DNA of 59,180 bases from Candidatus Colinaster equi (GTDB lineage: Bacteria > Bacillota > Clostridia > Lachnospirales > Lachnospiraceae). The stretch lies in NCBI GenBank assembly GCA_018064425.1, contig JAGHVF010000049.1, forward strand, positions 1 to 59,180. The letters run 5' to 3'. Below the pieces are notes generated by a model. That model was given only the letters and a program-made list of their open reading frames with translations, was not told the DNA's origin and did no database searches. Of the stretch, positions 44,791 through 54,229 are shown piece after piece (the first letter of the stretch is position 1; each line of letters starts with the position of its first letter). The translations under genes and the position numbers were made by a program.

Positions 44791-46053
44791 ATGGGAATGA
44801 CAATGACTCAAAAGATTCTTGCGGCACATGCAGGACTTGAAAGCGTTTCCGCAGGACAATTGATAGAAGCTAATCTTGACCTTGTTTTGGGTAATGATAT
44901 TACTAGTCCTGTTGCAATACATGAAATGGAAAAGATGAAGGTTGACGGAGTATTTGATAAGAATAAGATTGCTCTTGTACCGGATCATTTTGTTCCGAAT
45001 AAGGATATTAAATCGGCACAGCATTGTAAATGCGTAAGAGAATTTGCGATAAGAAACAACATTACAAATTATTTCGAAGTCGGACAGATGGGAATAGAGC
45101 ATGCACTTTTGCCCGAAAAAGGTCTTACTGTTGCGGGTGATGTTATAATCGGAGCCGATTCTCATACATGTACATACGGTGCGGTCGGTGCATTTTCGAC
45201 AGGTGTCGGAAGTACTGATATGGCTGCAGGCATGGCAACAGGAAAGGCTTGGTTCAAGGTACCGGCGGCCATCAAATTCGTTCTTAAGAATAAGCCTGCA
45301 AAATGGATAAGCGGTAAAGATATTATTCTTCACATTATCGGAATGATAGGTGTGGACGGAGCATTATATAAGTCAATGGAATTTGTTGGAGACGGTTTAC
45401 AGTATTTGTCAATGGATGACCGTTTTACTATTGCCAATATGGCTATTGAAGCAGGTGGCAAAAATGGTATATTCCCTGTCGATGATTTGTGTCTTGAGTA
45501 TATTAAGGCTCATTCTGATAGGGAACCGGTTGTTTATGAAGCTGACGAGGATGCACAATACGATGAAGTAATAGAGATTGATTTGTCTACACTTAAGCCG
45601 ACTGTGGCATTCCCGCATCTGCCGGAGAATACAAAGACGATAGATGAGATTGAACAGGCCGTTAAGATTGATCAGGTTGTAATCGGATCATGTACAAACG
45701 GTAGAATGGATGATCTTAGAATCGCAGCCGGTATATTGAAAGGTAAAAAGGTTGCATCGGGAATAAGACTTATTGTCATTCCCGGTACACAAAATATTTA
45801 TTTACAGGCAATGGAAGAAGGACTGCTTCGTACGTTTATTGAGGCCGGCGGAGTGGTAAGTACTCCGACTTGCGGACCTTGCCTTGGAGGTTATATGGGC
45901 GTTCTTGCCGAAAATGAGAGATGCGTATCAACAACAAATCGTAATTTCATCGGACGAATGGGACATATTACATCAGAGATTTATCTTGCAAGCCCGGCTG
46001 TGGCAGCTGCCAGTGCGATTATGGGTAAAATTGCAAGTCCTGAGGAGGTATAA
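44791..46053 (+). CDS. leuC: 3-isopropylmalate dehydratase, large subunit
   Basis: This aconitase-family enzyme isomerises 2- to 3-isopropylmalate. The 420-residue protein starts [15 protein letters not shown] from ATG 44791 (GGAGGAAG 5 bases upstream; a TTG at 44776 precedes that site). The 4Fe-4S ligands are in VIGSCTNGR and [11 protein letters not shown], with [11 protein letters not shown] and [10 protein letters not shown] earlier. The length is that of the short LeuC class found in archaea and clostridia. leuD follows 2 bases after the stop. Likely regulated by the divergent LysR protein. Confidence 0.96.
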   Translation: MGMTMTQKILAAHAGLESVSAGQLIEANLDLVLGNDITSPVAIHEMEKMKVDGVFDKNKIALVPDHFVPNKDIKSAQHCKCVREFAIRNNITNYFEVGQMGIEHALLPEKGLTVAGDVIIGADSHTCTYGAVGAFSTGVGSTDMAAGMATGKAWFKVPAAIKFVLKNKPAKWISGKDIILHIIGMIGVDGALYKSMEFVGDGLQYLSMDDRFTIANMAIEAGGKNGIFPVDDLCLEYIKAHSDREPVVYEADEDAQYDEVIEIDLSTLKPTVAFPHLPENTKTIDEIEQAVKIDQVVIGSCTNGRMDDLRIAAGILKGKKVASGIRLIVIPGTQNIYLQAMEEGLLRTFIEAGGVVSTPTCGPCLGGYMGVLAENERCVSTTNRNFIGRMGHITSEIYLASPAVAAASAIMGKIASPEEV

Positions 46054-46055
46054 AA

Positions 46056-46544
46056 ATGAAGAGTGCACATGGTACAGTAATTAAGTATGGTGATAATGTT
46101 GATACAGATGTAATTATTCCGGCAAGATATCTTAACAGTTCGGATCCTGCCGAACTTGCAACTCATTGCATGGAAGATTTGGATGCTGATTTCCTTAATA
46201 AAATGCATAAAGGCGATATTATGGTCGCACAAAAGAATTTTGGATGCGGTTCAAGCCGAGAGCATGCTCCTATTGCAATAAAGGCATGTGGTATCAGCTG
46301 TGTTATTGCAGAGACATTTGCGCGTATTTTTTATCGCAATTCAATAAATATCGGACTTCCTATAGTAGAATGTCCGGAAGCTGTTCAGGGAATTGATGAC
46401 GGTGATGATGTTGAAGTGAATTTTGATACGGGCGTTATATACAATCATACTAAGAATACTTCCTATAAGGGACAGCCGTTCCCGGAATTTATGCAAAAAA
46501 TAATAGATTCGGAAGGTCTTGTGAACTATATCAACAATAAGTAA
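46056..46544 (+). CDS. leuD: 3-isopropylmalate dehydratase, small subunit
   Basis: The 162-residue swivel domain partners LeuC. Visible motifs are [16 protein letters not shown] near the N-terminus and [18 protein letters not shown], typical of the short LeuD class. GAGGAGG lies 6 bases before the start. It ends the leucine block; ruvB follows after 22 bases with its own probable promoter. leuB is elsewhere in the window. Confidence 0.96.
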   Translation: MKSAHGTVIKYGDNVDTDVIIPARYLNSSDPAELATHCMEDLDADFLNKMHKGDIMVAQKNFGCGSSREHAPIAIKACGISCVIAETFARIFYRNSINIGLPIVECPEAVQGIDDGDDVEVNFDTGVIYNHTKNTSYKGQPFPEFMQKIIDSEGLVNYINNK

Positions 46545-46550
46545 TATTTG

Positions 46551-46559
46551 TGGTAAAAT
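46551..46559 (+). promoter_or_regulatory. Extended -10 immediately before ruvB
   Basis: TGGTAAAAT (TGn plus TAAAAT) ends 7 bases before the ruvB ATG. Transcription would start at or within a base or two of the start codon, giving a leaderless mRNA. Confidence 0.5.
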
Positions 46560-46566
46560 ACTACTT

Positions 46567-47568
46567 ATGGAAAGAAAAATTATTGATACATCTATTCACA
46601 AAGAAGATGTCAGAAACGAAAACATTTTACGTCCGGAATTTTTGAAGGATTATATTGGCCAGGATAAAGTTAAAGATTCATTGAAGGTCTTTATTGAGGC
46701 AGCAAAGGCAAGGCATGAGAGTTTGGATCATGTGTTGCTGTACGGACCTCCGGGACTGGGAAAAACAACGCTTGCTTGCATTTTGGCAAATGAGATGGGC
46801 GTAAATATAAAAATAACATCCGGCCCCGCAATCGAGAAACCGGGTGAACTTGCTGCGATTTTAAGCAAATTAAGAGATGGGGATATTCTGTTTATTGATG
46901 AGATTCACAGACTTAATCGGCAGGTTGAAGAGGTGCTGTATCCGGCAATGGAAGATCATGCAATTGATATTGTTACCGGTGCAGGCCCTGATGCAAGGTC
47001 ATACAGATTGAAATTACCGTCATTTACTTTGATAGGAGCGACTACCAGAGCCGGTATGCTGTCAGCACCGTTACGTGACAGATTTGGAATGATTCATAAG
47101 CTCGAATTCTATACTCCGGATGAATTAAAGACAATTATAATGAATTCTGCTGATAAATTGAATGTTGGAATTGACACGGATGGTGCATATGAGATGGCAT
47201 TAAGAAGCAGAGGGACTCCGCGTATAGCGGGAAGATTGCTCAAAAGGGTGCGCGATTATGCTCAAGTAAGATATGACGGAAGAATAAGTGCGGAAATTGC
47301 ATCTGAAGTATTGGATTTATTGGAGATTGATTCAATCGGACTGGATAAGACCGATTTGAATATTCTATACACGATTATAAATAAATTCGGCGGCGGACCG
47401 GTTGGGCTTGATACTCTGGCTGCAACCACAGGAGAAGATGCCGGTACAATTGAGGATGTATATGAACCCTTTTTGTTGATGAATGGATTTATTAACAGAA
47501 CGCCCAAAGGTAGAGTTGTTACTCCGGAGGGATATAAGCATTTGGGACTTAATGCACCTAATATGTAA
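46567..47568 (+). CDS. ruvB: Holliday junction DNA helicase subunit RuvB
   Basis: RuvB is the AAA+ motor for branch migration. The 333-residue protein starts MERKIIDTS, as is usual. It has Walker [10 protein letters not shown], Walker [13 protein letters not shown], the sensor [18 protein letters not shown] and the C-terminal winged helix ([25 protein letters not shown]). There is no ribosome site before ATG 46567, and an extended -10 lies just upstream, so translation may be leaderless. It is separated from ruvA by lysR-leuCD. Confidence 0.96.
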   Translation: MERKIIDTSIHKEDVRNENILRPEFLKDYIGQDKVKDSLKVFIEAAKARHESLDHVLLYGPPGLGKTTLACILANEMGVNIKITSGPAIEKPGELAAILSKLRDGDILFIDEIHRLNRQVEEVLYPAMEDHAIDIVTGAGPDARSYRLKLPSFTLIGATTRAGMLSAPLRDRFGMIHKLEFYTPDELKTIIMNSADKLNVGIDTDGAYEMALRSRGTPRIAGRLLKRVRDYAQVRYDGRISAEIASEVLDLLEIDSIGLDKTDLNILYTIINKFGGGPVGLDTLAATTGEDAGTIEDVYEPFLLMNGFINRTPKGRVVTPEGYKHLGLNAPNM

Positions 47569-47590
47569 GCAAGCTTGTTGCATATTTTGC

Positions 47591-47619
47591 TTGCAAACAT
47601 GCGCCCTTTTTTGTATACT
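47591..47619 (+). promoter_or_regulatory. Promoter for zapA
   Basis: TTGCAA (47591-47596), a 17-base spacer and TATACT (47614-47619) lie 48 bases before zapA. A GCAAGC/GCTTGC stem (47569-47594) that lacks an adjacent T-run precedes it. Confidence 0.7.
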
Positions 47620-47666
47620 ATTAAAGGGTTTATGAAGGGGAAAGAAAGCAATAACGGGTGGAAAGA

Positions 47667-48074
47667 ATGGCAATTAAGACAGATACCGAAGTTATTATCG
47701 GAGGAAAAGTATTCACACTGTGCGGATATGAGAGTGAAGAGTATTTGCAGAGAATAGCTTCGTATATTAATAGCAAGCTTGCAGAGTACAGTCATGTAGA
47801 AGGCTTTAGAAGAGCCAATATGGAGATGCAGAATGTTCTGATGCAGATAAATATCGCAGACGATTATTTTAAAGCAAAGAATCAGATATCTGCGATGGAA
47901 GAAGATTTGGCGACTAAAGAAAAAGAACTGTACGATTTGAAGCATGAACTTGTTAATAATCAGATGAAGATGGAAAATCTTGATAAGAAGCTTAAGAGCC
48001 TGAAAGATGATCTTAATGACAGAGAAAAGAAGATTATCGAGTTGGAAGCAGAGAATAAGAATTTAAAGAAATAG
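47667..48074 (+). CDS. zapA: Cell division protein ZapA with extended coiled coil
   Basis: ZapA bundles FtsZ filaments at the division site. The 135-residue protein has the N-terminal ZapA domain (VIIGGKVFTLCGYESEEYLQRIASYIN in outline, about 9-37) and a long C-terminal coiled coil (about 70-135) rich in Lys, Glu and Leu heptads. It is longer than the 85-110 residues common in Firmicutes. ATG 47667 is preferred over an in-frame GTG at 47658, with GGTGGAAAG upstream. It follows ruvB, a usual clostridial order. Confidence 0.88.
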   Translation: MAIKTDTEVIIGGKVFTLCGYESEEYLQRIASYINSKLAEYSHVEGFRRANMEMQNVLMQINIADDYFKAKNQISAMEEDLATKEKELYDLKHELVNNQMKMENLDKKLKSLKDDLNDREKKIIELEAENKNLKK

Positions 48075-48079
48075 TTATG

Positions 48080-48107
48080 AGGGAATCGTAAGATTCCCTT
48101 TTGTTTT
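48080..48107 (+). terminator. Terminator of zapA
   Basis: AGGGAATC (48080-48087) pairs with GATTCCCT (48092-48099) across a GTAA loop, followed by a T-rich run. Confidence 0.85.
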
Positions 48108-48139
48108 ATTGTAAAGCTATAGATACGATAGGTAGTCTG

Positions 48140-50308
48140 ATGAATAAAGTGGAATTATTAGCGCCGGCCGGTGATATTGAGTGTTTTTATGCTGCAATTA
48201 ATGCCGGAGCGGATGCAGTGTATCTTGCGGGAAAGAGCTTTGGAGCAAGAGCAAGCGCGACCAATTTTACAACAGAAGAATTAATTGAATGCTTGGATTA
48301 TGCCCATGTGCGAGGCAAGAAAATATATCTTACATTTAATACCTTGATTAAGGAAAGAGAATGGAGCACCATATATGATTTCATTTTGCCGCTTTATGAG
48401 GCAGGACTTGATGGAATAATTATCCAGGATATTGGATTAATTGGTTATTTGAAAAAAGCTTTCCCTTTATTACCGTTGCACGCCAGTACTCAAATGACAG
48501 TCACGGATGCAGCGTCTGCTTTGTGGCTAAAGGAAAGAGGAATTGAGCGTATTGTTCCGGCCAGAGAGCTGTCGTTGACTGAAATTGAAGAAATCAAGAA
48601 AAAAAGTGGTCTTGAGATAGAGACCTTTATTCATGGAGCATTATGTTACAGTTATTCCGGACAGTGTTTGTACAGTTCATTTTTAGGCGGAAGAAGCGGT
48701 AACAGGGGCAGATGTGCGGGACCCTGCAGATTGCCTTACAATATCTTCGATAAGAATGGTAATCAGGTTGGGAAGAATATTGAATATCCTCTTAGCCTCA
48801 AAGATTTGTGTATTGTAAATCACATAGATAAATTGATAAAAGCAGGTATTGATTCATTTAAAATTGAAGGACGAATGAAGAGCTGTGAATATGTAGCAGG
48901 AGTTACATCTATATACAGAAAGTATATTGATGAATTCTATGAAACGGGTAATATCGCGGTTTCAGATGACGATATGGAAGTGTTGAAACAACTATATCTT
49001 AGAAGCAGTGTTGGAAGCGGATACTATTTTAAACATAACGGTGCCGATATGATTACGGCACATGATCCGTCTTATAATACACAAAATGACAAAGCTGTCA
49101 CTTTTGTAAGGGAAAATATTTTAAATAAGAAAGTTGTAAGACCGGTCGATATAGAAGCGTATTTTGCAGTTGGAGAGATAGCAAGACTGTCTATGAAAGC
49201 CGATGATATATGTGCGACTGTAACCGGAGAAAAATGCGAGGCAAGTTTAAATGCCGAGGCAACTGTCGCGGGAGTTACAAAGCAACTTTGCAAACTTGGA
49301 AATACCGGCTTTTGTGCGAATGAGGTTAAGATTAATCTTTCTCACGGTGTGTTTTTACCGGTGGGTGAATTGAATAATCTCAGACGTGCGGCAGTGGAGC
49401 AACTAAGTAATGGGATACTGAAAAGCGCTCATAGAAAAGTTGATGAAAATGCAGTAGATGATTGCCTGTGTGAGTATACAAAAAAGGAAACGATTTTTGA
49501 TAATACTCCCGAGGGTATTTATGACATAAGTATTAGAAGTGAAGCACAATTTAAACTTGCACTTAATTATGATGTCAGAAGAATATATGTACCTTATGAC
49601 ATGATATGCAAAAAGGATGCTGATTTTTTAAACGATGTTAATATACAAAATAAACAGATATACATTGAACTACCCAGAATTGTTAGGTTAAGAGATAATA
49701 CATATATGCAAGAGGCGATAAATTACGTAATCGGCAGTGATTTGATTGCCGGAGTATTGGTTCATAACCTTGAGGAATTGTATTATTTGAAGGAAAGTAG
49801 TTTTAATAAGTCAATTGTATGTGACAGTACTTTATATGGCTGGAATCGTGCATCACACAGGCTGCTTAGCGAGATTGGAGAAACAATAGCACCAGTTGAA
49901 TTGTCTATGCATGAGCTCAACGATATTGATGATAAGAATCTTATTATTCCGGCATACGGATATGTGCCGCTTATGGTTACGGCCAATTGTATCAGAAAGA
50001 CTTTAGGAAAATGTACGGGAAGTGAGTATGATTTCGAATTTTTCCTTTTGGACAGATATAAGAAAGAACCGAAGGTGTTTGTTAATTGTACACATTGTTA
50101 CAATGAGATATTCAATCCGATTCCCAATTCGATTCATAAGATGCTTGAGCAGTACATGAACAGTGGATACAGGAATTATTTGATTTCATTTACGTTGGAA
50201 AAACCAAAGCAATGTAAGCAGGTTTTAGATTATTATGTTGAAGGCATAACGACAAATCCGCCGAGTGAAGAGTATACGGTCGGACATAGCAAAAAGGGAG
50301 CAATTTGA
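48140..50308 (+). CDS. U32-family protein (RlhA/TrhP-like hydroxylation factor)
   Basis: The 722-residue protein belongs to peptidase family U32 with a C-terminal extension. Characterised bacterial relatives (RlhA, TrhP) act in RNA hydroxylation. It begins VELLAPAGDIECFYAAINAGADAVYLAG in outline. The cysteines in HGALCYSYSGQCLYSS and NRGRCAGPCRLPY are typical likely cluster ligands, followed by SLKDLC and FKIEGRMKS. The C-terminal half (about 390-720) resembles DUF3656. ATG 48140 gives the usual N-terminus MNKVELLAP; the ribosome site is weak. The stop overlaps the next start by one base (TGATG). Which RNA it acts on is not known. Confidence 0.85.
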   Translation: MNKVELLAPAGDIECFYAAINAGADAVYLAGKSFGARASATNFTTEELIECLDYAHVRGKKIYLTFNTLIKEREWSTIYDFILPLYEAGLDGIIIQDIGLIGYLKKAFPLLPLHASTQMTVTDAASALWLKERGIERIVPARELSLTEIEEIKKKSGLEIETFIHGALCYSYSGQCLYSSFLGGRSGNRGRCAGPCRLPYNIFDKNGNQVGKNIEYPLSLKDLCIVNHIDKLIKAGIDSFKIEGRMKSCEYVAGVTSIYRKYIDEFYETGNIAVSDDDMEVLKQLYLRSSVGSGYYFKHNGADMITAHDPSYNTQNDKAVTFVRENILNKKVVRPVDIEAYFAVGEIARLSMKADDICATVTGEKCEASLNAEATVAGVTKQLCKLGNTGFCANEVKINLSHGVFLPVGELNNLRRAAVEQLSNGILKSAHRKVDENAVDDCLCEYTKKETIFDNTPEGIYDISIRSEAQFKLALNYDVRRIYVPYDMICKKDADFLNDVNIQNKQIYIELPRIVRLRDNTYMQEAINYVIGSDLIAGVLVHNLEELYYLKESSFNKSIVCDSTLYGWNRASHRLLSEIGETIAPVELSMHELNDIDDKNLIIPAYGYVPLMVTANCIRKTLGKCTGSEYDFEFFLLDRYKKEPKVFVNCTHCYNEIFNPIPNSIHKMLEQYMNSGYRNYLISFTLEKPKQCKQVLDYYVEGITTNPPSEEYTVGHSKKGAI

Positions 50309-51627
50309 TGCTGTACTATTTTACGGAGATTTCAAAATATATAATTACGGCTCTTATGTGTTTGTACATTTTGGAATGCATAATATATGAGATAAAAAAA
50401 GAAGACTATCTTGAGTGCGATGGCATAGTGGTCAGACAGAGAATATATATGTTGCTTATTCAAGCTGTTTCGTATATGACTGTTGTGCTAAGGACAGGGG
50501 AATTGGATTATTTGTTTTTGTGTTTCTTTGTACAGATAATTCTGTTTGCTACGATGACATTATCATCGCTTATTTATCCATGTGTAGATAAGATACTGCT
50601 TAATAATATGGCATTATTATTGAGCATAGGTTTTATTATTTTGAGCAGACTTGATTTTGATAAAGCGATTAAGCAGTTCTTTATTGTAACGGTCTCTATA
50701 GTTATTGGTATGTTTATACCGTATATTATAAAAAAAATACCGGATATACAGTATTTTGACTGGATATATGCTGCCGTGGGCGCAGGAATGTTGCTTGTTG
50801 TTCTTGTTTTGGGAAAAGCAACATACGGCAGTAAAATAACATATTCGATTGGTGGTATTACTTTTCAACCATCAGAGATTGTAAAAATTATTTTTATTTT
50901 TGCAATGGCAGCAATGCTGTCAAAAGCAAAAAGGTTTACAGATGTGCTTATTACGACATTGGTGGCGGCTACCCATGTATTGATTCTTGTATTTTGCAAA
51001 GACTTGGGAAGCGCATTGGTGTTCTTTATTGCATATCTTTTTATGCTGTTTATTGCTACCAGAAGCTATGTGTACCTTGTTATGGGATTACTTGCAGGAG
51101 GCGTGTGCGCAGTTGCGGGTTATCAACTTTTTGCACATGTAAGGGTTAGAGTTCAGGCGTTTCTTGATCCGTTTTCGGTTATTGAATCTGCAGGATATCA
51201 GATATCACAGTCATTGTTTGCAATTAGCTGCGGAAGTTATTTTGGAATGGGATTGACGAAAGGTTTGCCAAAGGACATTCCGTTTGTGGCAACGGATTTT
51301 GTATTCTCTGCAATTGCTGAGGAAATGGGTGTTGTTTTTGCAATCGGAGTATTACTTGTTTGTTTTTCGTCTTTTGTAATTATGATGAAAGCCGGAATAT
51401 GTAAGATATCGAAATTTTATCGATTGCTCGTAATCGGATGCGCCGTAATGTACATTTTCCAAGTATTCTTAACTGTGGGAGGCGGAACAAAATTTATTCC
51501 TTTGACGGGTGTAACATTACCGTTTATAAGTTATGGCGGAACAAGTGTGCTTACAAGCATAGTACTTTTTTATATTGCGCAAAGCGTAATAATTTTAATA
51601 CGTGATGATGAATTGCAGGGTTGTTGA
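50308..51627 (+). CDS. SEDS-family peptidoglycan polymerase (FtsW/RodA/SpoVE type)
   Basis: The 439-residue integral membrane protein has about ten hydrophobic segments and the SEDS motifs ITFQPSEIVKI, FCKDLGSALVFF, and the conserved C-terminal TLPFISYGGTSVL. It polymerises lipid II glycan chains with a partner class B PBP, which is the next gene. It carries about 100 extra N-terminal residues of membrane sequence compared with RodA. ATG 50308 has AGGGAG 7 bases upstream and overlaps the U32 stop. Whether it serves division, elongation or sporulation cannot be decided from sequence. Confidence 0.92.
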   Translation: MLYYFTEISKYIITALMCLYILECIIYEIKKEDYLECDGIVVRQRIYMLLIQAVSYMTVVLRTGELDYLFLCFFVQIILFATMTLSSLIYPCVDKILLNNMALLLSIGFIILSRLDFDKAIKQFFIVTVSIVIGMFIPYIIKKIPDIQYFDWIYAAVGAGMLLVVLVLGKATYGSKITYSIGGITFQPSEIVKIIFIFAMAAMLSKAKRFTDVLITTLVAATHVLILVFCKDLGSALVFFIAYLFMLFIATRSYVYLVMGLLAGGVCAVAGYQLFAHVRVRVQAFLDPFSVIESAGYQISQSLFAISCGSYFGMGLTKGLPKDIPFVATDFVFSAIAEEMGVVFAIGVLLVCFSSFVIMMKAGICKISKFYRLLVIGCAVMYIFQVFLTVGGGTKFIPLTGVTLPFISYGGTSVLTSIVLFYIAQSVIILIRDDELQGC

Positions 51628-51629
51628 AT

Positions 51630-53060
51630 ATGAGTAAGCTTGGAAAAAGAAAACGCGGAAAAATTGAATGTATTGTGACGATATCGATGTTTGGGCTGGC
51701 TTTTATCGGACTGATTGTTTATCTTTTGATTTTTGTAAAGGATAATCAAAAAGAACTCATTTCCAATAACTATAATTCCAGACAAAAACTACTTGCAAGC
51801 GAAAACACACGAGGTACCATTTTTGACAGTACGGGGGAAATCATTGCATGCACAAAGTATGATGAGGATGGTAAAGAGTATCGATGTTATCCAATGAATG
51901 AGTTGTATTCGCATGCGGTTGGCTATTCGACAAAAGGAAAAACAGGAATTGAGAGTAGTGCAAATTACTATTTGATTAATTCGGACATACCACTTAATGA
52001 AAAGGTTGAAAATGAAATTGCAGGAAAGAAAAATCCCGGAAATTGTGTGTATACAACCTTTGATACCAATCTTCAACAAGTAGCAAGCAATGCACTGGGA
52101 GTATGTAAAGGCGCGATTGTTGTGTCGGAAGTAAAAACCGGCAGAATATTGTGTATGGTATCAAAACCGGATTTTGACCCAAACACGGTTGCCGCTGATT
52201 GGGACAAATATGTAAACGATGATGAAAGTTCGGTACTATTGAACAGAGTCATGCAGGGATTGTATCCTCCCGGATCAACTTTCAAAATAGTTACAGCATT
52301 GGAATATATAAGAGAACATCCGAATGATTATAAAGAGTATTCATATGTATGTAACGGTAAATATAAGAAAGATGATATTGATATAAGTTGTTTTCACGGT
52401 TCTAATCACGGTTCTGAGGATTTTGTCAAATCTTTTGCAAAATCGTGCAATTCCTCTTTTACAAATATCGGATTGTCTTTAGATAAGAATAAATATGGAA
52501 AAACAATTAATGAATTGATGTTTAACAGTAAATTGCCTCTTGATTATAACTATAACATTCCAAAACTTGAGGTTGATGAAAATGTGTCAGATTATAATAT
52601 CGCACAGATTGCTATCGGACAGGGGCAGGCATCAATTACTCCGATTTTGTTAAATATGATTACAAATGCAATAGCAAACGACGGCGTTGTAATGAAACCG
52701 CGAACAGTGGACAAGATAACAGATGTGCACGGCAATGATATTATAGTATATAAAGATGAAGAATATGCTGAAATTATGACTGCTGATGAAGCCGACAAAA
52801 TGACAGAACTTATGAAAGCCGTTGTAACCGATGGTACGGGAACAAAGCTTCTTTCGGATAATTATACGGCGGCCGGAAAAACCGGTTCTGCCGAATTCAA
52901 TTCGGTGAAAGAAGACTCACATGCATGGTTTACCGGATTTGTACCGGCAGATAATCCGCAAATATCTGTCACGGTGATTGTTGAGAGTATTGGCTCAGGC
53001 GGCGATTATGCTGTGCCGATAGCTAAGAGAATTATTGACGCATACGAGAAGGTAGATTAA
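51630..53060 (+). CDS. Class B penicillin-binding protein (PbpA type transpeptidase)
   Basis: The 476-residue transpeptidase has a membrane anchor (about 15-36), a short linker domain and the penicillin-binding domain. SxxK is in YPPGSTFKIVT, SxN is SCNSSF, and KTG is in AAGKTGSAEF, so the active site is intact. The family is the short PbpA type that pairs with a SEDS protein, here 2 bases upstream. Disrupted spacing is absent and the unit is probably co-translated. The two form a polymerase-transpeptidase pair at the membrane. Confidence 0.93.
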   Translation: MSKLGKRKRGKIECIVTISMFGLAFIGLIVYLLIFVKDNQKELISNNYNSRQKLLASENTRGTIFDSTGEIIACTKYDEDGKEYRCYPMNELYSHAVGYSTKGKTGIESSANYYLINSDIPLNEKVENEIAGKKNPGNCVYTTFDTNLQQVASNALGVCKGAIVVSEVKTGRILCMVSKPDFDPNTVAADWDKYVNDDESSVLLNRVMQGLYPPGSTFKIVTALEYIREHPNDYKEYSYVCNGKYKKDDIDISCFHGSNHGSEDFVKSFAKSCNSSFTNIGLSLDKNKYGKTINELMFNSKLPLDYNYNIPKLEVDENVSDYNIAQIAIGQGQASITPILLNMITNAIANDGVVMKPRTVDKITDVHGNDIIVYKDEEYAEIMTADEADKMTELMKAVVTDGTGTKLLSDNYTAAGKTGSAEFNSVKEDSHAWFTGFVPADNPQISVTVIVESIGSGGDYAVPIAKRIIDAYEKVD

Positions 53061-53069
53061 AATATTTCC

Positions 53070-53387
53070 ATGATAAAATACATTGATAAATTGTATGTAT
53101 CCGAGGAAATTTCCGATACGGATAAAATTAAGAAGAAAATAAGAAGAGGTGCCGGAAGTATTGATATTTTTGTGATAGCTCTGAGAAATGGTTCAGATCA
53201 GCTTGAATATTTTCACAATGGGCTGTTTAAGCAAAAAATAATGCATTCTTATGATGTTACGATTGTGGGATTTGCAAAAAGTGAAGCAGATTGTCTACTG
53301 ATAATTGAGCAGATAATGAAAGATACTATTGAAGTTACGGGCACATATGATATGAAATCATACCTTTTGAATTGTTGGGATGAATAA
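53070..53387 (+). CDS. Conserved hypothetical protein
   Basis: The 105-residue protein (MIKYIDKLYVSEEI at the N-terminus) is predicted soluble with mixed alpha and beta structure and no membrane segment. I do not recognise a named domain, although similar small proteins occur at this place in Lachnospiraceae-type genomes from memory. It lies 9 bases after the PBP gene and 0 bases before the DUF2953 gene, so it is in the wall/sporulation-like operon. The ribosome site before ATG 53070 is weak. Confidence 0.7.
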   Translation: MIKYIDKLYVSEEISDTDKIKKKIRRGAGSIDIFVIALRNGSDQLEYFHNGLFKQKIMHSYDVTIVGFAKSEADCLLIIEQIMKDTIEVTGTYDMKSYLLNCWDE

Positions 53388-54215
53388 ATGTTATATATAT
53401 TGGATATTTTGTTGAAGGCAATACAGATCATTGGAATTATACTTGGAGGAGCAGCGGCACTTGTCTTGCTCGCTTTGGCGATTGTATTGTTTGTTCCGAT
53501 CAGATACAGTGCGAGCGGGAAATATGATAAAGTGATGAATGCAACAATTAAGGCGACATTTGCTTTACATATTGTATCGTGTACAATAAAAATTGTTGAT
53601 GGAAATGTTAAGCCCCGAATATGCATATTCGGAATAAATATTTACGGATTATTTGGTAAAAAGAAAAAAGATAGTAAGAGTAATAGGAACAAAAAGAATA
53701 TTAATAGCGATAGCGGTGCCGATGCAGATGCATTGCATGATGGCAATGATAACAAAACGGATTCTATACGAACCGAGAATACCGTTGATAATGACAAGCA
53801 TGAGCAAAAGAATAAAAGAGGCTTGTTAGCGAGGCTTGAAAGAATCAAAGAATATATTGATATTTTGTGCGATGTAAGGACTGTTAGGGCGTTTAATGCT
53901 TGCAAGAAGAGATTAGGCATTTTAATTCGGGCGATTTTACCCAAGAAGATTAAAATTGTTGCGGAGTATGGATTGAGTAATCCATATAATGTTGCTCGTA
54001 TTTTAGCTGTATATAATGCATTGTGGGCGTATATCGGGCAATCAATTGTCCTGTATCCTCAATATGATAGTACGGAGGTTAAAGCCTACGGAAAACTTAA
54101 AGGCAGGATATATGGTATAACCTTTTTGATATTTGCACTTAGGATAATATTTGACAAGAATTGTAAAGCTTTTTATTATACAATAAAAGAATTGAAGAAT
54201 GAAAAGACATCATAG
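53388..54215 (+). CDS. DUF2953 family membrane protein
   Basis: The 275-residue protein has an N-terminal membrane helix (about 10-35) followed by VPIRYSASGKY, the usual start of DUF2953. A highly charged low-complexity linker runs about 85-135 (Lys, Asn, Asp). The C-terminal part has VAEYGLSNPYNVARIL and GIFVYPQY-like sequence (here SIVLYPQYDSTE). The family is found in spore formers next to ytfJ, as here; its role is not established. ATG follows the previous stop directly. Confidence 0.82.
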   Translation: MLYILDILLKAIQIIGIILGGAAALVLLALAIVLFVPIRYSASGKYDKVMNATIKATFALHIVSCTIKIVDGNVKPRICIFGINIYGLFGKKKKDSKSNRNKKNINSDSGADADALHDGNDNKTDSIRTENTVDNDKHEQKNKRGLLARLERIKEYIDILCDVRTVRAFNACKKRLGILIRAILPKKIKIVAEYGLSNPYNVARILAVYNALWAYIGQSIVLYPQYDSTEVKAYGKLKGRIYGITFLIFALRIIFDKNCKAFYYTIKELKNEKTS

Positions 54216-54229
54216 GAAAGAGGTTTTTT

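Noticed and set aside
44719-45333. Long minus-strand frame covering the leuC promoter and 5' end
   Set aside because: It overlaps the leuC start and promoter and has no family resemblance.
47569-47612. GCAAGC/GCTTGC stem as the ruvB terminator
   Set aside because: The T-run begins 12 bases after the stem and the region fits a 17-spaced promoter better.
47262-47945. Long open frame on the minus strand opposite ruvB/zapA
   Set aside because: It is antisense to two well-supported genes, has low-complexity Ser/Phe/Ile-rich translation and no ribosome site.
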